In this document: positions 1-6,985 of the stretch, one piece after another
How the letters are laid out: each line of letters begins with the position of its first letter
How positions within the stretch are numbered: the first letter of the stretch is position 1
From: an uncultured archaeon
GTDB lineage: Archaea > Aenigmatarchaeota > Aenigmatarchaeia > GW2011-AR5
Assembly (NCBI GenBank): GCA_903825675.1
Contig: CAIKBN010000031.1
Span: forward strand, 1 to 7,269
DNA: 7,269 nt
Direction: 5' to 3'
Notes under the pieces: generated by a model
Database searches by the model: none
Seen by the model: the letters and a program-made list of their open reading frames with translations, nothing else
Told to the model about the DNA's origin: nothing
Position numbers and translations under genes: made by a program

Positions 1-2
1 CT

Positions 3-233
3 GGAGACAACGTTTCTGTTAATGAAATAGCAAGCATGATTATCGCTGAAATGGGCATAAAGAATGTAAAAATTAAGTATACAGGAGGAGATAGAGGATG
101 GCTCGGTGATGTTCCGGTAACATTACTGTCAGCAGAAAAAATAAAAAAGTTAGGCTGGGTGGCAAAGTATAACTCAAAAGGAGCTGTGGAATTAGCAATC
201 AGAAATACTGTTAATAATTATGGCAAATCATAG
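3..233 (+). CDS. NAD-dependent epimerase/dehydratase, C-terminal end (UDP-glucose 4-epimerase-like), 5' truncated
   Basis: The reading frame is open from base 3 to the TAA... TAG region ending at base 233, giving 76 visible residues. The true start lies left of the window, and the Met at base 36 is internal. The visible part opens with GDNVSVNEIA and carries GDRGWLGDVP followed by LLSAEKIKKLGW, which is the usual C-terminal layout of extended short-chain dehydrogenases of the UDP-sugar 4-epimerase type. The NAD-binding GxxGxxG and the YxxxK catalytic motifs are not in the window. The family interconverts or dehydrates nucleotide sugars in the cytoplasm, here presumably UDP-glucose/UDP-galactose or the N-acetyl forms, to feed the glycosyltransferases downstream. 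The gene is separated from the next one by 92 bases, so it may be its own transcription unit. Family assignment is firm, but the exact substrate cannot be judged from the tail. Confidence 0.8.
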   Translation, partial: GDNVSVNEIASMIIAEMGIKNVKIKYTGGDRGWLGDVPVTLLSAEKIKKLGWVAKYNSKGAVELAIRNTVNNYGKS

Positions 234-242
234 AGATTCCGC

Positions 243-260
243 AAAAATATTTTTAATTTA
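243..260 (+). terminator. Possible T-rich terminator after the epimerase gene
   Basis: Ten bases after the epimerase stop there is an A5-TA-T5 palindrome (243-254) that runs on into AATTTA. A T-rich run just after a stop codon is how many archaeal terminators look. The palindrome is all A/T and would make a weak hairpin, so it could equally be AT-rich spacer. This is a weak call. Confidence 0.3.
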
Positions 261-287
261 GTAATTTGTGCAGTCTGAGTCTCCGGA

Positions 288-299
288 TATAAAAATATA
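288..299 (+). promoter_or_regulatory. Possible TATA-box promoter of the glycan operon
   Basis: TATAAAAATATA lies in the only sizeable non-coding gap, 27 to 38 bases before the ATG at 326. As an archaeal TATA box it would place transcription start at roughly 315-322, giving a very short leader that could clip the ribosome site at 316-321. A bacterial reading is also possible: TTGTGC at 266-271, 16 bases, then TATAAA at 288-293. Either way this is the natural place for the promoter of the downstream seven-gene run. Confidence 0.4.
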
Positions 300-315
300 A
301 TTATTATTTGAACAA

Positions 316-321
316 AGGTGG
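316..321 (+). promoter_or_regulatory. Ribosome binding site that sets the start of the first radical SAM gene
   Basis: AGGTGG sits four bases before the ATG at 326 and matches the GGAGGTGATC type of Shine-Dalgarno sequence. It lies inside the extra six codons that would be coding if the TTG at 308 were the start, which argues for the ATG at 326. Confidence 0.65.
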
Positions 322-325
322 TAGT

Positions 326-1777
326 ATGATAAAAAAGATTTTACTTGTCTACCCGCCTGTAAAAATATACGATTATGAAATAAGGAATTATGCCCCACCC
401 CTGGGCTTAGCCTACCTGGCTGCAGTAATAGAGCAAGACTATGCTGTTAAAATATTGGATTGTGTAATAGAAGGCAAAGAGCACAAGGAAGGAGAGATGC
501 TAAGACTGGGCTTGACAGACAAGGAGATATCCAACATAATAAGAGAGTACAACCCTGATTTGGTGGGCATAAGCTGCTTATACTCTAATCAGGTCACAAT
601 GACCTACAAAATAGCAGATATGATAAAAAAATTCAATAAAAAAATAACAGTGGTGGTAGGCGGAGCTCATGCCTCTGCGCTGCCAGAAGAAGTCCTGCGA
701 AACAGCAGAAATAATATTGATTATGTCGTAATAGGAGAAGGAGAGCAGACCTTTTCATCTTTACTGGATAAATTGAATAAGTACACCAAAAAAATAAGCC
801 TAGACGGACTAGCCTATTTTTATAAAAACAAAGTGATTTTAAACCCAAAGAAAAAGTATATAGAAGATATGGATAGCCTGCCGTTGCCAGCAAGGCATCT
901 GCTAGATATGGAAAAATACTTTGAGAAGAAAACAGGTCACGGCTTCGAGCAGATAGGCAAAAGGGCAACCTCCATGGTAACTTCACGCGGCTGCCCTTTT
1001 GACTGCAAATTTTGCTCAATACATAATGTCTGGGGATATAAATATAGAACCAGAAACGCAAAGAAGGTAGTGGATGAAATCAAGTTTTTAGTCGATGAAT
1101 ACAAAGTAGACGAGATAAGCTTCGAGGATGACAACCTAACCTTGAATAGAAGCAGGATAGAAGAGATATGCGATGAGCTTATTAGAAGAAATATAGAAAT
1201 AAAGTGGACCACACCAAACGGTGTCTTTATCCATTCCTTGGATGAAGCATTGTTAAAGAAAATGAAGCAAAGCGGATGCTATAAGCTGTGTTTTGGAATT
1301 GAAAGCGGAGATGTCAACATTTTAAAATATATGAACAAGAAGATAAACCTGGAAAAAGCAAGAGATATCATAAAAATATGCAATGTAATAGGATTATGGA
1401 CCCATGGATTTTTCATAATAGGCATGCCGATTGAGAAAAAAGAATCTTTAAGCAATACACTAAATTTTGCAATTTCATCTGGATTAGATTTCGCATCGTT
1501 TCTGATAGCAATGCCATACCCAGGAACCGGTTTGTACAATGAAATGCAAAAAGTTGATTACGACAAGCTGAAAGTGATGCACTCTACTATAGACATAAAA
1601 AACTTCACAGCTGATGAATTAAACAGAATACAAAAGCAGCTTTACTCGGCTTTTGCAATACATAAACTCATTTCAATGTTCAACCCTGTAAATTTTTATA
1701 GATATTTTAGAAAGCCGAAAGCCTTCAGCATGATGTTCAGATCTTTTAGTAGGTTTCTGCAAATAAGCAGAAAGTGA
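326..1777 (+). CDS. B12-binding-domain radical SAM protein (first copy)
   Basis: This is a 483-residue cytoplasmic enzyme of the cobalamin-binding/radical SAM class. Residues 1-145 form a B12-binding-type Rossmann region: it opens with ILLVYPP, has PPLGLAYLAA at about 24-33, GGAHAS at 112-117 and IGEGEQTF at 136-143. The radical SAM core begins near residue 216 with RGCPFDCKFC, whose Cys 223, 227 and 230 give the CxxxCxxC signature for the SAM-binding 4Fe-4S cluster. FEDDN (266-270) and FGIESG (323-328) are typical core motifs. The C-terminal 80 residues are basic and end in an aromatic, Arg/Lys-rich stretch that may touch membrane lipids. The classical DxHxxG cobalamin motif is absent, as in many members. 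Family members methylate unactivated carbons or carry out other radical rearrangements. Here a sugar or lipid carrier substrate is inferred only from the glycosyltransferase neighbours. I chose the ATG at 326 over the TTG at 308 because of the ribosome site. It leads the operon, and the next gene starts four bases after its stop. Confidence 0.9.
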   Translation: MIKKILLVYPPVKIYDYEIRNYAPPLGLAYLAAVIEQDYAVKILDCVIEGKEHKEGEMLRLGLTDKEISNIIREYNPDLVGISCLYSNQVTMTYKIADMIKKFNKKITVVVGGAHASALPEEVLRNSRNNIDYVVIGEGEQTFSSLLDKLNKYTKKISLDGLAYFYKNKVILNPKKKYIEDMDSLPLPARHLLDMEKYFEKKTGHGFEQIGKRATSMVTSRGCPFDCKFCSIHNVWGYKYRTRNAKKVVDEIKFLVDEYKVDEISFEDDNLTLNRSRIEEICDELIRRNIEIKWTTPNGVFIHSLDEALLKKMKQSGCYKLCFGIESGDVNILKYMNKKINLEKARDIIKICNVIGLWTHGFFIIGMPIEKKESLSNTLNFAISSGLDFASFLIAMPYPGTGLYNEMQKVDYDKLKVMHSTIDIKNFTADELNRIQKQLYSAFAIHKLISMFNPVNFYRYFRKPKAFSMMFRSFSRFLQISRK

Positions 1778-1781
1778 TGAA

Positions 1782-2831
1782 ATGAAAATAGCTTTAGTGA
1801 CAGAGGTTACTTCAACCATAGGAGGAGTTGAAACAAGAGTCAAAAATATGTTGAAGTATCTAAACAAAGAGCATGATGTCAAGTTATACACATCAGAAAA
1901 CATAATTAACCATCCTACAATAGTAAACCCCCCAAAGAGAAACCTGGCATATTGCCTAGATTTTATGTTTAAATTGTTTTTCAGCTTATTGAAAGATGAC
2001 TATGATATCATAGATGCTCAGGGTCATTTAGTGATACTGCCAGCATTTTTTGCAGCGAGGATAAAAAATAAAAAAATAGTAATAACAATCCACGACTTGT
2101 ATCTAAGTGATTTTGGAAAAATGTATAAAAATAAAATATCAATACTAGGCAAATTTTACGAATTAATACTGACAAAACTGCCTTGTGAAAAAATCACAGT
2201 GAATTCTGCTTTAGCCAAAAGGCTGAATGCCAGCAATATACCCAACGGCATTGATTATAATTATATCAGAAATATTAAGCAAACAAAAATCAGCAGCAAA
2301 ACCAACAAAAAACAGGTGATATTTGTGGGGCGCTTAGTACCACAAAAAAATGTAGAAAGCCTGATATTAGCTGCTTATTCCATAAAGGATTGCAGATTAT
2401 TGATAGTAGGGGAAGGAAAAGAAGAATATAAATTGAAACAGATGAAAAATGAGCTAAAGGCCAGGAACATAATATTCAAAAAACACCTAAAATACAACAA
2501 CATAATAAAACTGATAAAGCAGTCAGATATTCTTGTCATGCCATCGAAGAGAGAGAGCATGGGCATAGTTATGTTAGAAGCACTGGCCAGCGGAACAGCA
2601 GTTATCTCAACCAAAACAGACGGGCCTAAAGATTATATTAAAAACAATAAAAATGGTTTTTTGGTTGACGACGATGTTTTAAAAATTAAGGAGAAGCTTT
2701 ATTTGCTGCTGAATGACGATAACTTAAGAAAAAAAATAGAAAAAAATGGCATTGCAACAGCCAGTAAATATGATTGGAAATACGCTATCTGCAAAATCAG
2801 CAGTTTATATAAAAATATGATGAAGGGATAA
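1782..2831 (+). CDS. GT4 family glycosyltransferase (GT-B fold), first copy
   Basis: This 349-residue protein has the length and layout of a complete GT4 enzyme. The N-terminal Rossmann half has the acceptor-side loop STIGGVETR (11-19) and a hydrophobic stretch near 58-70 that often marks peripheral membrane contact. HDLYLSDFG starts at residue 104. The C-terminal nucleotide-sugar half begins with VGRLVPQKN (182-190), in which Arg 184 and Lys 189 are the usual diphosphate-binding pair. RESMGIVMLE gives the E-x7-E motif (Glu 258 and Glu 266), and GTAVIST follows. Such enzymes transfer a sugar from a nucleotide-sugar donor with retention, onto a lipid-linked or growing glycan in the cytoplasm. 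Donor and acceptor cannot be told from sequence. GTGATG overlapping the upstream stop serves as a plausible ribosome site, and only four bases separate it from the preceding radical SAM gene. The C-terminus looks natural, so the truncation noted in the next gene does not appear to damage this one. Confidence 0.9.
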   Translation: MKIALVTEVTSTIGGVETRVKNMLKYLNKEHDVKLYTSENIINHPTIVNPPKRNLAYCLDFMFKLFFSLLKDDYDIIDAQGHLVILPAFFAARIKNKKIVITIHDLYLSDFGKMYKNKISILGKFYELILTKLPCEKITVNSALAKRLNASNIPNGIDYNYIRNIKQTKISSKTNKKQVIFVGRLVPQKNVESLILAAYSIKDCRLLIVGEGKEEYKLKQMKNELKARNIIFKKHLKYNNIIKLIKQSDILVMPSKRESMGIVMLEALASGTAVISTKTDGPKDYIKNNKNGFLVDDDVLKIKEKLYLLLNDDNLRKKIEKNGIATASKYDWKYAICKISSLYKNMMKG

Positions 2832-2835
2832 AATT

Positions 2836-3348
2836 ATGAGCTGGGCAATCAAAACCAAATTAATAAAGAAAATAGGCGGCTTCCGTCCGGTTATAGGTTT
2901 CGACGATCAGGACGTAACTAACAGGATATACGAAAAAACAGGCGTTGAGTATAAAAAAATAGATGCCTTTGCCTGGCACAAGATAGGTTCATTTAAAGGG
3001 TTTTTAAAAAGGCAGTTCACTGTCGGAATGAAGGAAATCTCATACAGAAAGGATATAGGAGACAGGAATTATTTCAGGAAAATTTTGCCACTACGTTATT
3101 TACCCTTTATTATATTTATCATAACTGCAATTCTACTGAGACTCTCAGTAGTGGAATTGGTCACTATATACGCCTTGTGTGTTATGTTTTATTATAGCAG
3201 GTATTTGGTTTATATTTACAGAAAAAAGGGGCTTGTTATGCAGTTTTCTTGCTACATGTTTTATTTAATGATACCAATACTCTCAATAACTGGAAATTTT
3301 TTCGGATTGATTAAAGAGATTAAGAGTAAAAAGGCAAGAGGAAGCTAA
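2836..3348 (+). pseudogene. GT2 glycosyltransferase C-terminal half, N-terminally truncated membrane protein
   Basis: These 170 residues match only the back half of a membrane-anchored GT2 (GT-A fold) glycosyltransferase. MSWAIKTKLIKKIGGF corresponds to the family's internal N-M-S/A-W...GGF segment. GFDDQDVTNRI (21-31) is the equivalent of the acidic ED-x-D acceptor/catalytic motif, and AWH (46-48) is the His motif that follows. Residues 49-80 form the amphipathic basic region, then three hydrophobic membrane segments lie at about 83-104, 106-128 and 133-159, with a Lys-rich tail. The nucleotide-binding N-terminal half and its DxD motif are missing. They are not in any frame upstream, because the complete GT4 gene ends four bases before this ATG and an in-frame TGA lies at 2821. 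The frame is otherwise clean, and AAGGGA at 2823-2828 could serve as a ribosome site, so the fragment may be translated. It is either a deletion remnant, a retained C-terminal half with a membrane role, or an assembly join. I call it a pseudogene because a GT2 without its donor-binding half should not be catalytic alone. Confidence 0.7.
3133..3151. repeat. Short perfect inverted repeat inside the GT2 remnant
   Basis: CTACTGAG and its exact reverse complement CTCAGTAG are separated by ACT, so an 8-base stem with a three-base loop can form. Flanking AATTC (3129-3133) and GAATT (3154-3158) extend it to an imperfect palindrome with a small bulge. It lies in the coding sequence of the first membrane segment, so it may be chance. 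It is too far from a gene end to be an obvious terminator. Confidence 0.45.
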
Positions 3349-3349
3349 G

Positions 3350-4348
3350 ATGTTTAGAAATCTGAAAGTTGCACATAATAGATTCAGAAATCACCTTGCA
3401 TATTATCACAGAAGCACCTTTGTAAGCGGTATGCCTAAAGTTTTTTCAATAGAAATAAACAACGTATGCAATCTGAGATGCCAGTTTTGCCCATACCAGT
3501 ACATGACAAGAAAAAAAGAATTCATGTCATTTGTGACGTTCAAAAAAATCATAGATGAAATAAAAGAAACTACAAATTTCATATTCCTGCATAATTTTGG
3601 AGAACCGCTGTTGCACCCGCAATTGGTTAGGTTTATCAATTATGCAAGCAGCAAAGGAATTAAAGTAGGCTTGTCAACTAATTGCACGAGACTTACTGCT
3701 GAAAAATCAATAGCCCTGCTAAAGAGTAAGCTATATCTTATAATTTTGTGTGTAGATGGTGCTACTAAAAAAACCTATGAAATGCTTAGAAAAGGCGGAA
3801 ATTACGAAAAGGTAATGAATAATGTTGATAACTTCCTGAATTATAGGAATAGGCTGGGAAAAATAAAGCGCGTATATGTTCAGATAATACAGGTAAAGGA
3901 GAATAAAAATGAAATAAAAAAATTCATGAAGCACTGGGAAAACAAGTATCCAGACGTCGGGATAAGCATTAAGCCTTTTGACACCTTTGGCGGAAAGATA
4001 AAAATGAAAAGCAGCTTGACCATTGCTGATTCCCTTAAGCATAAGCAAAGATATCCATGCAAATGGCTGTGGGATATGACTGTCATTCTCTCAAACGGTG
4101 ACGTGGCTTTGTGCTGCAGGGATTACGATGGAAAAATAATAATAGGTAATGTTAAAAAAAATACTTTGAAGAAAATATGGAATTCGCTAGCAATCAGAAA
4201 GGAAAGGCAGCATCAGATAAATGGAAGATTTGATAACGGTTTATGCAACAACTGCCCGGAATGGATAGGTAATGAGAGCAATGCGCTCTACCCATTTTCT
4301 AGAACTTTCATCAAAGACACGAAGAAGTTTAAGTATGGAGTTGATTGA
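3350..4348 (+). CDS. Radical SAM protein with twitch/SPASM-type C-terminal auxiliary cluster domain
   Basis: This 332-residue protein starts one base after the previous stop, with GAGGA at 3338-3342 as ribosome site. The radical SAM core starts with the signature Cys 40, Cys 44 and Cys 47 (CNLRCQFC), followed by FGEP at 83-86 in place of the common GGEP motif, which normally contacts the SAM amino group. The C-terminal part has Cys 237, a Gly at 250, Cys 255 (and 256), then Cys 299 and Cys 302, that is C-x17-C-x43-C-x2-C. This fits one auxiliary 4Fe-4S cluster as in the short twitch version of SPASM domains, and not the seven-Cys, two-cluster form. IGNVKKNTLKKIWN (265-278) is the usual GN-x-xx-L-xx-IW segment of sugar- and peptide-linked SPASM proteins. 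Known twitch enzymes such as BtrN dehydrogenate aminocyclitols. A sugar or polyol substrate is therefore a reasonable inference in this glycan cluster, but peptide modification or an anaerobic maturase role cannot be excluded. Confidence 0.87.
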   Translation: MFRNLKVAHNRFRNHLAYYHRSTFVSGMPKVFSIEINNVCNLRCQFCPYQYMTRKKEFMSFVTFKKIIDEIKETTNFIFLHNFGEPLLHPQLVRFINYASSKGIKVGLSTNCTRLTAEKSIALLKSKLYLIILCVDGATKKTYEMLRKGGNYEKVMNNVDNFLNYRNRLGKIKRVYVQIIQVKENKNEIKKFMKHWENKYPDVGISIKPFDTFGGKIKMKSSLTIADSLKHKQRYPCKWLWDMTVILSNGDVALCCRDYDGKIIIGNVKKNTLKKIWNSLAIRKERQHQINGRFDNGLCNNCPEWIGNESNALYPFSRTFIKDTKKFKYGVD

Positions 4349-4366
4349 TTCGGATATTGCAAAAAT

Positions 4367-4372
4367 GGAGAT
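4367..4372 (+). promoter_or_regulatory. Ribosome binding site that sets the start of the second GT4
   Basis: GGAGAT lies seven bases before the ATG at 4380. It supports that ATG over three in-frame upstream starts at 4272, 4335 and 4365. The first two would overlap the preceding radical SAM gene and add residues unlike a GT4 N-terminus. Confidence 0.6.
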
Positions 4373-4379
4373 AATAATA

Positions 4380-5471
4380 ATGGAAAAACTCAGAATAGCG
4401 ATATTAACCTCATCTTTTTCACAGGGCGGGCTTTTAGGCGGCGTTACCAAAACAGTCAGGCTTATAGCAAGAGAGCTTTCTAAGAAAGGGCACGAAGTCA
4501 CAGTCTTCAGCTTCAAATTTCCAGGCATGACTGATGCTGAACATCTGGACGGATTTACTATTAGGAGATTCGGTTACAGGGAAATTCTTGGGGAATGGTG
4601 CTATTCCTACCCCATGTTCAATTATATCAAAAAATTAAGCTTTGATTTAGTTCATTCACACCATTATTCATATTTTCCTGCTACTGTTGGGTATAAGCTT
4701 TCACGTACCAAAAAAATACCTCATATTTTCACACCACACTTTCACCCCTTTCAGTCAAATATAAGAAAAATGATTATGAATTATTTATATAGAAAAACTC
4801 AAGGCGAACTGATTCTGAAAAATAGTGATGCAGTCTTGCCGCAGAACGAGAATGAAAAGAATGAACTATTAAAAATAGTAAAAAGAAAATATGAGGTTGT
4901 ACCAGCCCCAATCGACCAAAATGTATTTCATAAATATGCCGTTAGAAAAAGCGGCAACAAGACAATTTTATACGTCGGAGCAATGATGGAAAATAAAGCA
5001 GATATAGCATTTAAAATCTGCAAAAATATAGAAAATAGGCGCGAAAATGTAAAATTTGTATTCATTGGTGATGGACCTTTACTGCAAGAATTAAAAAGCA
5101 GGGCTGACAAAAATTTCACCTTTTTGCAGAATTTAACAGACAATGAATTAGCTTTGCATTACAATAAAGCAGACCTTTTAGTTTACCCGACAAAATACGA
5201 GAGCTTTTCGCGGATAATAGCAGAAGCCTGTATGTGCGGTTTGCCTTCTGTATCAGTGAATACAGGAGCTGTGCCAGATACCCAGTTAGGCAGCGGTAGA
5301 TTGGTTGAATGGGGCAACTGGGGTAAGATGGAAGAAGAGCTTTTAAGCCTCTTAAAAAACGAAAAAGAGCGAAAAAAACTGGGTAAAATAGGTTTAAAAA
5401 AATCAAGGATTTATCATAGTGATGCAGTTAATGAGAAATTGTATAAAATTTATAAGAAGGTTTTGATATGA
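4380..5471 (+). CDS. GT4 family glycosyltransferase (GT-B fold), second copy
   Basis: This is a 363-residue GT4-type glycosyltransferase. From the chosen start the protein opens with MEKLRIAILTSSF, a proper first beta strand, and Gly-Gly at 20-21 in the acceptor loop. HSHHYSYFPA (92-101) and TPHFHPF (118-124) are the usual N-domain His motifs. The C-terminal domain has FIGDGPLL at 228-235, and YESFSRIIAE carries the E-x7-E pair (Glu 274 and Glu 282). GAVPD follows at 296-300. One position is odd: the loop that in GT4 enzymes reads VGR-x4-K reads VGAMMENK here (199-206), so the Arg that usually holds the donor diphosphate is Ala while the Lys (206) is kept. This may alter donor use. The reading frame extends upstream to an ATG at 4272 inside the previous gene, but the ribosome site favours 4380. 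The stop TGA overlaps the next gene's ATG (ATGA), a sign of translational coupling. Confidence 0.88.
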   Translation: MEKLRIAILTSSFSQGGLLGGVTKTVRLIARELSKKGHEVTVFSFKFPGMTDAEHLDGFTIRRFGYREILGEWCYSYPMFNYIKKLSFDLVHSHHYSYFPATVGYKLSRTKKIPHIFTPHFHPFQSNIRKMIMNYLYRKTQGELILKNSDAVLPQNENEKNELLKIVKRKYEVVPAPIDQNVFHKYAVRKSGNKTILYVGAMMENKADIAFKICKNIENRRENVKFVFIGDGPLLQELKSRADKNFTFLQNLTDNELALHYNKADLLVYPTKYESFSRIIAEACMCGLPSVSVNTGAVPDTQLGSGRLVEWGNWGKMEEELLSLLKNEKERKKLGKIGLKKSRIYHSDAVNEKLYKIYKKVLI

Positions 5472-6952
5472 ACAAAGAAGAGCTTTCAATCGTATTTGTC
5501 TACCCGAATATTTACACACAATTTTCCCAGCATGAAGGTCTGCAGACATTGTCTGCTGTACTAAAAAAAACCGGGTATAAAAATATACATCTTGTGCATA
5601 TAAATCCTAAATACGGCGTGCCTGCAGATAATGCTAAAATAATAGAAGAAGCTAAAAAGTATAAGCCTAAAATATTTGCTTTCACCTCCACGACTTATGA
5701 ATATAAATTCTGTAATAAACTAGCTGAAGAAATGAAAAAACAATTCCCAGATGCCTTGTTTATAATGGGCGGTATCAGAACCACAATAAAAAATGATGAT
5801 TTGAATGAAAGCAATTTTGATGCATTCTGCATTGGCGAAGGAGAAGAAACCTTCCTAGAATTTGTCGAGAAAGTCAGAAATAATAAGAACTGGGAAAATA
5901 TAGATGGACTTGTTGTAAAGCGATATGGTAAGCTTTATAAAAATAAAATCAGACCATTTATTATTGATTTGGATAGCATTCCAATGCAAGATTGGGACAT
6001 AATAGATGTCAATAAATTATTAGATGCGAGAAAAGGATGGCTTTCCCTATTATTTTCCAGGGGATGCCCATACTCATGTACCTTTTGCATTAATAATGCC
6101 TTAAGAAAAGTAAAAGGTTTCAAAAATTACTGTAGGACAGCTAGTGTAAATACAGCCATAACTGAACTGAAATATTTAGCAGATAAGTTTAAAGGAAAAA
6201 TAAAGGTTTTTAACTTAGATGATGATTTATTGACATCTTACAAGAACTGGATACTTGAATTCAGTGAAAGATACAAAAAAGAGATTTTTGATGTTTATGG
6301 AATTGAATGGAAGATTGAAAGCAGGGTTGACTCACTAGATGAGGAAATGATAAAAAAGATGAAAGAAAGTGGCTGCAGAGAAATACAGTTTGGCGTTGAA
6401 ACAGGTAATCAGGCATTAAGAGATACCCTAAACAAAAATGTTAAGACCGAACAAATAGAAAATGTATTTAAATTATGCAGTGAAGCTGGCATAAAAACAA
6501 TGGCCTTTATGATAATAGGTGTGCCAGGCGAGACAAAAGAAACTGTTAAAGATACCTTAGATTTGCTGATAAGGATAAAAGCGAACCTTATCAGGCCATC
6601 CTTCCTGTTGCCTATATATGGCACACAGATTTACGAAGAAGTGATAAGGAAAAATATGATGAAAGTAAATGTTGTGGATGATATTGTCTACGGAGAACCT
6701 GTAGTAAAGCTTCCGACTCTCGATGAAAAGCTGCTGAGCAATTATGTTGTCTTATTCCCATGGCACATGAACGCAAGGCTGGGACTTAGTGACTATAAAG
6801 AAGCACTGGAAAAATTCAATAACTTAAGTTATGCTGATCTGAAAAAAATGTTTTCTGAAATTCTAAAGATGGACGAAAATCTGGATAAGAAAACTAAACC
6901 CACTCACTATAGGTACTTCTTGAAAAACTTATACTATGTTGAAAGGATATAA
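5468..6952 (+). CDS. B12-binding-domain radical SAM protein (second copy)
   Basis: This 494-residue enzyme belongs to the same broad class as the operon's first gene but is clearly diverged from it. The Rossmann-type N-terminal region spans about 1-130, with VFVYPN at 9-14, GLQTLSAVLK at 24-33 and IGEGEETF at 122-129. The segment usually reading GGxH reads MGGIRTT (100-106), so the common His is Arg. No DxHxxG cobalamin motif is seen. The radical SAM core starts at SRGCPYSCTFC with Cys 200, 204 and 207. NLDDDL (249-254) and FGVETG (318-323) follow, and GVPGETKETV (351-360) marks a late core strand and helix. The C-terminal 90 residues include WHMNARLG and are of unknown role. Reaction and substrate cannot be assigned. 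Methylation or another radical modification of a glycan or its lipid carrier is inferred from context. Translation is probably coupled to the GT4 before it through the ATGA overlap. Confidence 0.88.
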   Translation: MNKEELSIVFVYPNIYTQFSQHEGLQTLSAVLKKTGYKNIHLVHINPKYGVPADNAKIIEEAKKYKPKIFAFTSTTYEYKFCNKLAEEMKKQFPDALFIMGGIRTTIKNDDLNESNFDAFCIGEGEETFLEFVEKVRNNKNWENIDGLVVKRYGKLYKNKIRPFIIDLDSIPMQDWDIIDVNKLLDARKGWLSLLFSRGCPYSCTFCINNALRKVKGFKNYCRTASVNTAITELKYLADKFKGKIKVFNLDDDLLTSYKNWILEFSERYKKEIFDVYGIEWKIESRVDSLDEEMIKKMKESGCREIQFGVETGNQALRDTLNKNVKTEQIENVFKLCSEAGIKTMAFMIIGVPGETKETVKDTLDLLIRIKANLIRPSFLLPIYGTQIYEEVIRKNMMKVNVVDDIVYGEPVVKLPTLDEKLLSNYVVLFPWHMNARLGLSDYKEALEKFNNLSYADLKKMFSEILKMDENLDKKTKPTHYRYFLKNLYYVERI

Positions 6953-6985
6953 TAGATAATTATTGAAAAAAATATTCTGTATGAG

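Noticed and set aside
308..325. TTG at 308 as the start of the first radical SAM gene
   Set aside because: The six extra codons are the ribosome binding site itself (AGGTGG), and the ATG at 326 begins directly with the family's first beta strand.
633..1061. A 142-residue open frame on the minus strand
   Set aside because: It lies wholly within the first B12-type radical SAM gene, has no recognisable domain and a low-complexity Leu/Phe/Tyr composition typical of a shadow frame.
3129..3158. The palindrome as an intrinsic terminator
   Set aside because: It sits mid-gene with no following T tract, and the downstream gene starts one base after this frame stops.
3350..4348. Peptide (RiPP) maturase reading of the twitch radical SAM protein
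   Set aside because: No small precursor gene or peptide-recognition (RRE) domain is visible nearby, the tail has four rather than seven spaced cluster Cys, and all neighbours are glycan enzymes. It is kept only as an alternative.
4272..4379. Upstream extension of the second GT4 to the ATG at 4272
   Set aside because: It would overlap the radical SAM gene by 77 bases and add residues with no GT4 counterpart. A better ribosome site precedes 4380.
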